Positions 6,381 to 9,297 of a stretch of 9,297 nucleotides of DNA are shown in pieces. The position numbers were made by a program, and so were the translations under genes. The notes beneath the pieces were generated by a model, which was given only the letters and a program-made list of their open reading frames with translations, did not search any database and was not told the origin of the DNA. The number at the start of each line of letters is the position of its first letter. Positions within the stretch are counted from its first letter, which is position 1. Source of the stretch: JBDRGX01 sp043817485 [NCBI: bacterium] (GTDB lineage: Bacteria; JBDRGX01); contig JBDRGX010000009.1 in assembly GCA_043817485.1 (NCBI GenBank), positions 1-9,297 on the forward strand, written 5' to 3'.

Positions 6381-6508
6381 TAATACTAAGTTGCATTTAA
6401 AATGATAATAAGACGGCAAGAAGGAGGCGACGAAATCGTATAAATAATACGTTGAAGGAGCCGACGACAAAGCCAACACAGTTAGCGTTTAAAGGCGACT
6501 TAGTATTA
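6381..6508 (+). ncRNA. Candidate structured RNA or MITE-like element upstream of ubiX-mqnE
   Basis: A compact GC-rich island (about 47% GC over 6411-6497) in very AT-rich intergenic DNA. Its ends, 6381-6401 and 6488-6508, pair over 21 positions with one A-G mismatch and one G-U pair. Inside, CGGC (6414-6417) pairs with GCCG (6460-6463). Enclosed further are CGAC (6428-6431) with GTTG (6451-6454) and GTAT (6438-6441) with ATAC (6447-6450). A second hairpin, 6472-6477 with 6481-6486, has one C-A mismatch. The result looks like a three-way junction on a long closing helix. The 3' arm ends 11 nt before the ubiX ATG, so a leader RNA controlling ubiX-mqnE is possible. I do not recognise a known riboswitch core. 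The long terminal repeat also fits a small non-autonomous mobile element. Confidence 0.6.
6420..6467 (+). repeat. Near-perfect 14-nt direct repeat inside the structured element
   Basis: GAAGGAGGCGACGA (6420-6433) and GAAGGAGCCGACGA (6454-6467) differ at one base and are 34 nt apart. Both contain AAGGAG, which resembles a ribosome-binding or CsrA-type GGA site, but neither is close to a start codon. In the predicted fold they lie on opposite sides of the same internal loop. Confidence 0.85.
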
Positions 6509-6519
6509 AAAGAAAACAG

Positions 6520-7128
6520 ATGAAATATAATAATCTAATTGTTGCTATTACTGGAGCTAGTGGAGCAATTTATGGCAAACGACTTGTAGAAGAATTAAAT
6601 ATTAAAAATTTTTTTGTTAATTTAATTATTTCACATCCAGCTGAATTAGTCATAAAAAATGAGTTGAAAATTAATTTAAAAAAATTATCTTTATCTCAAA
6701 AAATCCAATTTTTTTTTAATAAAAATATTAAAAATATAAAAATTTTTGATATTGATGATATTTCTTCTACTCTTGCAAGTGGTTCATTTTCACATCAAGG
6801 AATGATTATTGCTCCTTGTTCTTGTAAAACATTAGGTGCTATTGCGTCTGGAATATCTTTTAATCTTATTGAAAGAGCTGCTGATGTTTGCTTGAAACAA
6901 AAAAAACCCTTAATTTTACTTTTAAGAGAAACTCCTCTAAATCAAATTCATTTAAAAAATATGATGGTACTTAGTCAAGCTGGAGCAATAATTATGCCCG
7001 CATCACCAGCATTTTATCATTATCCTAAAACAATAGAAGATCAAATAAATTTTATTATTGGTAAAATATTAGATATTTTAAATATAGAAAATAATTTATA
7101 TAAAAAATGGAAAGAAAACGAATTTTAG
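6520..7128 (+). CDS. ubiX: Flavin prenyltransferase UbiX-like
   Basis: Attaches a dimethylallyl group to FMN, making the prenyl-FMN cofactor needed by UbiD-family decarboxylases. The 202 residues match family length. Landmarks: the N-terminal FMN-binding VAITGASGAIYG (8-19), ASGSF (86-90), IAPCSCKTLGAIASG (97-111), LLRETPLNQIHLKNM (134-148) with Arg136-Glu137, and PASPAFYHYP (160-169). All expected conserved segments are present. No convincing ribosome-binding site precedes ATG 6520; the bases before it are the 3' arm of the structured element and an A-rich linker. It overlaps mqnE by 22 nt, so the two are surely cotranscribed. The context suggests it supports the UbiD-like decarboxylase of the futalosine route to menaquinone (the role called MqnM), though no ubiD is in view. 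Confidence 0.93.
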   Translation: MKYNNLIVAITGASGAIYGKRLVEELNIKNFFVNLIISHPAELVIKNELKINLKKLSLSQKIQFFFNKNIKNIKIFDIDDISSTLASGSFSHQGMIIAPCSCKTLGAIASGISFNLIERAADVCLKQKKPLILLLRETPLNQIHLKNMMVLSQAGAIIMPASPAFYHYPKTIEDQINFIIGKILDILNIENNLYKKWKENEF

Positions 7129-8204
7129 ATTTTTTTTTAAATACTTCAATTAAAGATATTGCTTTAAAAATTTTAGATAATCAAAGAATAAATAAAAAAG
7201 AAATTATTAGACTTTATCAATCAAATAATCTTTTTCATCTTGGATTATTAGCAAATTTTATTAATAATAAAAAAAATAAAAATAAAGTTTATTTTAGAAA
7301 TAACTTAAATATTAATCATACAAATATATGTCAATTACGCTGTCCTATATGTGCTTTTTCTCGAGATGAAAAAGATGAAGATGCTTATTGTATGACTTTC
7401 GAGCAAATTCAAGAAATTATTATAAAAGGTGTTGAAAAGGGGATTTGTGAAGTTCATATTGTTGGAGGAATTACAGATAAATACGATATTAGTTTTTTTG
7501 AAAAATTATTTCAGTGGATAAAAAAATCTTTTCCTTTTTTACATATACAAGCATTAACAGCTGTAGAATATGATTATTTAAGCAAAAAATATAATATTAG
7601 TTTAGAAAAATTATTTAATATGCTAAAACAATCTGGATTAGATGGTATTCCTGGTGGTGGAGCAGAAATTTTTGATTTTTCTATAAGAAAAAAAATTACA
7701 CCTTTTAAAATTTCTGGTAAAAGATGGTTGGAAATAATAGAAATTGCTCATAGTTGTGGAATTAAAAGTAATGCTACTATGCTTTATGGGCATATAGAAA
7801 CATTTGAAAATAGAATAGATCATCTTTTATTATTAAGAAATTTACAGGATAAAACTTCTGGATTTATGGCATTTGTTCCTTTGGCTTTTCATAAAGAAAA
7901 TACTGAATTTGAAAATTTAGATATAAATCAAAGTGCTTTTGATGATCTTTTAACTATTGTAATGGCACGAATTATTTTAGATAATTTTGATCATATAAAA
8001 ATACTTCCTAATTATTTTGAAAAGCGTTTTATGTCAATAATGCTTAATTTTGGAGTAAGTGATATAGGTGCTACTTCTTTAAATGAAAAAATTGTAAAAT
8101 CAGCTAATGGAAAAAATTGGCAAATGACAAAAGAAGATTTTGTTTCTTTAATTAAAGATAGTGGAAAAATTCCTATAGAAATTAATAGCAGTTATATTTT
8201 ATAA
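7107..8204 (+). CDS. mqnE: Aminodeoxyfutalosine synthase (radical SAM)
   Basis: Radical-SAM enzyme that joins a SAM-derived adenosyl group to the product of MqnA, giving 6-amino-6-deoxyfutalosine on the futalosine pathway to menaquinone. The 365 residues carry the CxxxCxxC cluster motif (Cys75, Cys79, Cys82, in NICQLRCPICAF), HIVGG (117-121), PGGGAEIF (182-189) and SNATMLYGHIE (221-231), ending the core with FVPLAFHKENT (256-266). The TMLYGH and PLAFH wording separates MqnE from its paralogue MqnC (typically TMMFGH and PWxFQ). The start at ATG 7107 lies inside ubiX and has no ribosome-binding site of its own, so translation is probably coupled to ubiX; no later in-frame start fits the family N-terminus. 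MqnA, MqnB, MqnC and MqnD are not in the window. Confidence 0.93.
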   Translation: MERKRILDFFLNTSIKDIALKILDNQRINKKEIIRLYQSNNLFHLGLLANFINNKKNKNKVYFRNNLNINHTNICQLRCPICAFSRDEKDEDAYCMTFEQIQEIIIKGVEKGICEVHIVGGITDKYDISFFEKLFQWIKKSFPFLHIQALTAVEYDYLSKKYNISLEKLFNMLKQSGLDGIPGGGAEIFDFSIRKKITPFKISGKRWLEIIEIAHSCGIKSNATMLYGHIETFENRIDHLLLLRNLQDKTSGFMAFVPLAFHKENTEFENLDINQSAFDDLLTIVMARIILDNFDHIKILPNYFEKRFMSIMLNFGVSDIGATSLNEKIVKSANGKNWQMTKEDFVSLIKDSGKIPIEINSSYIL

Positions 8205-8218
8205 GTTTAATATATAAT

Positions 8219-8252
8219 AAATTGTTGATGAATTAATATATCAATAATTTTT
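8219..8252 (+). terminator. AT-rich hairpin with T run, possible terminator after mqnE
   Basis: Arms AAATTGTTGAT (8219-8229) and ATCAATAATTT (8240-8250) pair over 11 positions including one G-U, with a 10-nt loop, and the right arm runs into TTTTT (8248-8252). It lies between the mqnE stop and proB. The low GC content makes strong termination doubtful. Confidence 0.45.
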
Positions 8253-8279
8253 GGTAATTGCAATTTTATGAGGTAATTT

Positions 8280-9297
8280 TTGATTAACAGAAAAGATTTA
8301 TTTAAAAATGTAAAAAAAATAGTAATTAAAATAGGTACTTCCCTTATTACTACTTCTAATTGTATTTTTAATGAAAAATATTTAGAAAATATTTCTTCTC
8401 AAATTACTAAAATTATATCTTCTGAAAAAGAGGTAATTTTAGTAACTTCTGGTGCAGTTGGATCTGGTTTATTAAAATTAAATATAAAACATAAACCTAA
8501 AAATATTCCAGTTATTCAAGCAATTGCAGCAGTTGGACAAACACAATTAATGAATATTTATGAAAAATTTTTTAAAGAACAAGGATTAATTGTAGGTCAG
8601 GTATTATTAACTTCTGAAGATTTTACAAATAGAACTCGATATTTGAATGCAATGAATACTATTTTTTCACTTTTAAAATTAAAAGTTATACCTATAATCA
8701 ATGAAAATGATGCTGTAGCAATTGATGAAATTAAATTTGGAGATAATGATAATCTTTCAGCTCAAGTTGCTAATTTAATTGAAGCAGATCTTCTTGTAAT
8801 TTTAACAGATGTTGATGGTTTGTATGATAATAATCCTCATAAATCTAAAAATGTTCAAATAATTAAAGAAGTAAAAAAAATTGATGATGAAATAAAATCT
8901 TTTGCTGGAGGATCTCATTCTTTAACTGGCAAAGGAGGAATGATTACTAAATTACAAGCAGCTAAAATTGTTACTGAATCTGGAATTGCAATGATTATTG
9001 CTAATGGACAAGAAGAAAATATTATTCTGAAAATTTTATCGGGAGAAAAAAAGGGAACATTGTTTTTACCAAAAGAAGATAAATTAACTTCTCGAAAAAA
9101 ATGGATTGCTTTCACACTTCCTTCTCAAGGAAAACTTCTTATAGATAAAGGAGCAGAAAAAGCAATAAAAAATGAAGGAAAAAGTCTTCTTTCAAGTGGA
9201 ATTATAGATATACAAGGAACTTTTTTTATTGGAGAAAAAGTTGATATTGCTGATTCTTTTGGAAAAAGTTTTGGATGTGGTATAGTAAATTATAACC
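8280..9297 (+). CDS. proB: Glutamate 5-kinase (3' partial)
   Basis: Phosphorylates glutamate to gamma-glutamyl phosphate, the first step of proline synthesis. About 339 residues are visible; the family is about 370, so only the C-terminal tail is cut off. Motifs: VIKIGTSLIT (15-24), VTSGAVGSG (55-63), INENDAVA (140-147), FGDNDNLSA (153-161), LTDVDGLY (175-182) and TGKGGMITKL (216-225), where many relatives have GTGGM. From about 272 a PUA domain begins (KKWIAFTLPSQGKLLIDKGA). The start is TTG at 8280: an in-frame TAA at 8274 precedes it, GAGGT (8270-8274) gives a ribosome site, and the N-terminus RKDLFKNVKKIVIKIGTS fits the family. It may share transcription with mqnE if the hairpin between them is leaky. 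ProA is not in the window. Confidence 0.93.
   Translation, partial: MINRKDLFKNVKKIVIKIGTSLITTSNCIFNEKYLENISSQITKIISSEKEVILVTSGAVGSGLLKLNIKHKPKNIPVIQAIAAVGQTQLMNIYEKFFKEQGLIVGQVLLTSEDFTNRTRYLNAMNTIFSLLKLKVIPIINENDAVAIDEIKFGDNDNLSAQVANLIEADLLVILTDVDGLYDNNPHKSKNVQIIKEVKKIDDEIKSFAGGSHSLTGKGGMITKLQAAKIVTESGIAMIIANGQEENIILKILSGEKKGTLFLPKEDKLTSRKKWIAFTLPSQGKLLIDKGAEKAIKNEGKSLLSSGIIDIQGTFFIGEKVDIADSFGKSFGCGIVNYN

Noticed and set aside
6411-6497. Known riboswitch such as glycine or c-di-GMP type, because of GAAGGAG and ACAAAGCC
   Set aside because: Only short fragments resemble those families; the order and the core motifs do not match.
7638-7823. Minus-strand open frame of 61 codons
   Set aside because: Antisense to the conserved GGGAEIF to MLYGHIE part of mqnE; a shadow of that gene.
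8915-9115. Minus-strand open frame of 66 codons
   Set aside because: Antisense to proB, which has clear family motifs on the other strand.
1-9297. CRISPR array, tRNA, rRNA, prophage, defence system or insertion sequence
   Set aside because: No repeat-spacer pattern, no RNA gene fold apart from the element at 6381-6508, and no transposase, integrase or nuclease genes; the coding genes are ordinary metabolic and transport families.

Overview
The window is extremely AT-rich bacterial DNA with densely packed genes, all on the + strand. It uses the standard genetic code: tryptophan is TGG and speD ends at TGA exactly where its family ends. No single gene fixes the phylum. A Thermotoga-type proenzyme SpeD, a Thermus-type aminopropyltransferase, a Bacillus-type fold-I arginine/lysine decarboxylase and the futalosine menaquinone pathway (MqnE) together suggest an anaerobic, low-GC, possibly deep-branching or thermophile-related bacterium. 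That placement is inference.

Layout. 1-1596: the 3' part of a Wzy/O-antigen-ligase-like membrane protein with a C-terminal TPR domain, open at the left edge. 1597-1744: AT-rich gap with a weak promoter candidate. 1745-5118: a polyamine cluster, speD (TTG start), speE (8-nt overlap), a speA-like decarboxylase, then a GloB-like metallo-beta-lactamase-fold hydrolase (TTG start). 5119-5210: a perfect 12-bp inverted repeat with a TTGACA in its loop, then a strong ribosome-binding site. 5211-6323: an orphan MalK/UgpC-type ABC ATPase. 6324-6519: an intergenic region holding a compact GC-rich island bounded by a 21-position inverted repeat, the best candidate for something undescribed. 6520-8204: ubiX and mqnE, overlapping by 22 nt. 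8205-8279: a short gap with a terminator-like hairpin. 8280-9297: proB from a TTG start, running off the right edge.

How the genes work together. The decarboxylase would make agmatine (or cadaverine or putrescine), SpeD would make decarboxylated S-adenosylmethionine, and SpeE would transfer its aminopropyl group to the amine. No ureohydrolase (SpeB) lies in the window. UbiX makes prenylated FMN, the cofactor of UbiD-type decarboxylases. MqnE catalyses an early radical-SAM step of futalosine-dependent menaquinone synthesis, whose later steps use a UbiD-like decarboxylase, so the overlapping pair makes metabolic sense. ProB catalyses the first step of proline synthesis.

The most notable non-coding signal is at 6381-6508. 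It has about 47% GC in its core within DNA that is otherwise extremely AT-rich, a 20-pair closing helix, two inner hairpin domains and an internal near-perfect 14-nt duplication, and it ends 11 nt before the ubiX start codon. I do not recognise it as any riboswitch or ncRNA family I know. A mobile MITE-like repeat is the main alternative.
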